DNA from: a virus
Virus record (IMG/VR): IMGVR_UViG_3300046747_000272
Coordinates: 1-44,773 of that record
DNA: 44,773 nt
Direction: 5' to 3' (one strand)
Below, in pieces: positions 44,537 to 44,773 of the stretch (within the stretch, counting starts at the first letter, position 1; every line of letters begins with the position of its first letter). The position numbers were made by a program, and so were the translations under genes. The notes under the pieces were generated by a model, which worked only from the letters and a program-made list of their open reading frames with translations, made no database searches and had not been told where the DNA came from.

Positions 44537-44773
44537 TGAATGTCAGCATCGTAGGCCAAATGGCCGCCTTGGCAGGCGGCACCTTCTCGGGCGCCACGAC
44601 CTTTACCGGGGCCGTGACCTTCAGCTCGACTGTGGCCTTAAACGGAGCGGTTACCGCCGCCGCAGGCCTTCAGACCAACCTTCTGGGTGTTGGTACGGCC
44701 CCGAATACCACCCGCATTCTCATGCTATCGAATGCATCGGGCACCACGCCCTCAACGTTCACGGCCGATGATA
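44536..44773 (+). CDS. Tail fibre / receptor-binding protein, N-terminal part (cut by window end)
   Basis: 79 complete codons are visible with no stop. GGTFSGATTFTGAVTFSSTV is the repeating strand pattern of trimeric phage fibres and spikes, followed by GVGTAPNTTRILMLSNASGT. The gene continues beyond the window. Confidence 0.65.
   Translation, partial: MNVSIVGQMAALAGGTFSGATTFTGAVTFSSTVALNGAVTAAAGLQTNLLGVGTAPNTTRILMLSNASGTTPSTFTADD

Noticed and set aside
1-44773. CRISPR array, insertion sequence, integrase or att site
   Set aside because: No regularly spaced repeats, transposase or recombinase motif was found on either strand.

Overview
The window is a contiguous, GC-rich (roughly 60% by eye), gene-dense stretch of a tailed double-stranded DNA phage (Caudoviricetes). 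Evidence is the order terminase small subunit, terminase large subunit, portal, scaffold, major capsid protein, head-tail adaptor, P22 gp10-like tail hub, receptor-binding-type proteins and internal virion proteins, plus a replication module with a family A DNA polymerase. No sheath, tube or tape-measure gene is seen, so a short-tailed (podovirus-like) virion is the best reading. The host cannot be named. A lipoprotein signal and sigma70-like promoters indicate an ordinary bacterial host. No integrase, repressor, tRNA gene or CRISPR array was recognised.

Layout. (1) About 55-16144, leftward: one long, tightly coupled early/middle transcription unit. It starts with an SF3/D5 helicase and runs through many small unknown genes, an SNF2-type helicase, a RecB/Cas4-like nuclease, a Sak4-like ATPase, an Acb2-like anti-CBASS gene, an SSB candidate, a DNA polymerase split into a UDG-like/exonuclease gene and a polymerase gene, an RNA/DNA ligase, a Dam-type methylase and a DUF3310 protein. 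It ends in a tiny membrane protein, an exported metzincin-like metallopeptidase and a second HExxH protein. (2) 16145-16405: AT-rich divergent control region. (3) 16502-20074, rightward: an auxiliary cassette with a PhyH-type dioxygenase, a SAM methyltransferase and a glycosyltransferase. (4) 20075-22515, leftward small genes, including a lipoprotein with a third HExxH motif. (5) 22668-23767, rightward small genes with duplicated leader sequences and a holin-like membrane protein. (6) 23768-24291: non-coding, holding a hairpin sequence repeated inside terS, a tandem 12-mer and the terS promoter; a packaging-site candidate. (7) 24292-44773, rightward: packaging, head, neck, tail and ejection genes. 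The last gene is cut by the window end.

Five HNH-type homing endonuclease genes sit at gene junctions, usually sharing stop/start bases with both neighbours. The most unusual signal is a family of extended -10 promoters (TGn + TANNNT-like hexamer). At four genes (22668, 33956, 38745, 44129) the -10 hexamer ends exactly six bases before the start codon, which predicts leaderless mRNAs. Other points of interest are a perfect inverted repeat burying the ribosome binding site and start of the exported metallopeptidase, the split polymerase, the Acb2-like protein inside the recombination operon, and the repeated hairpin near terS.
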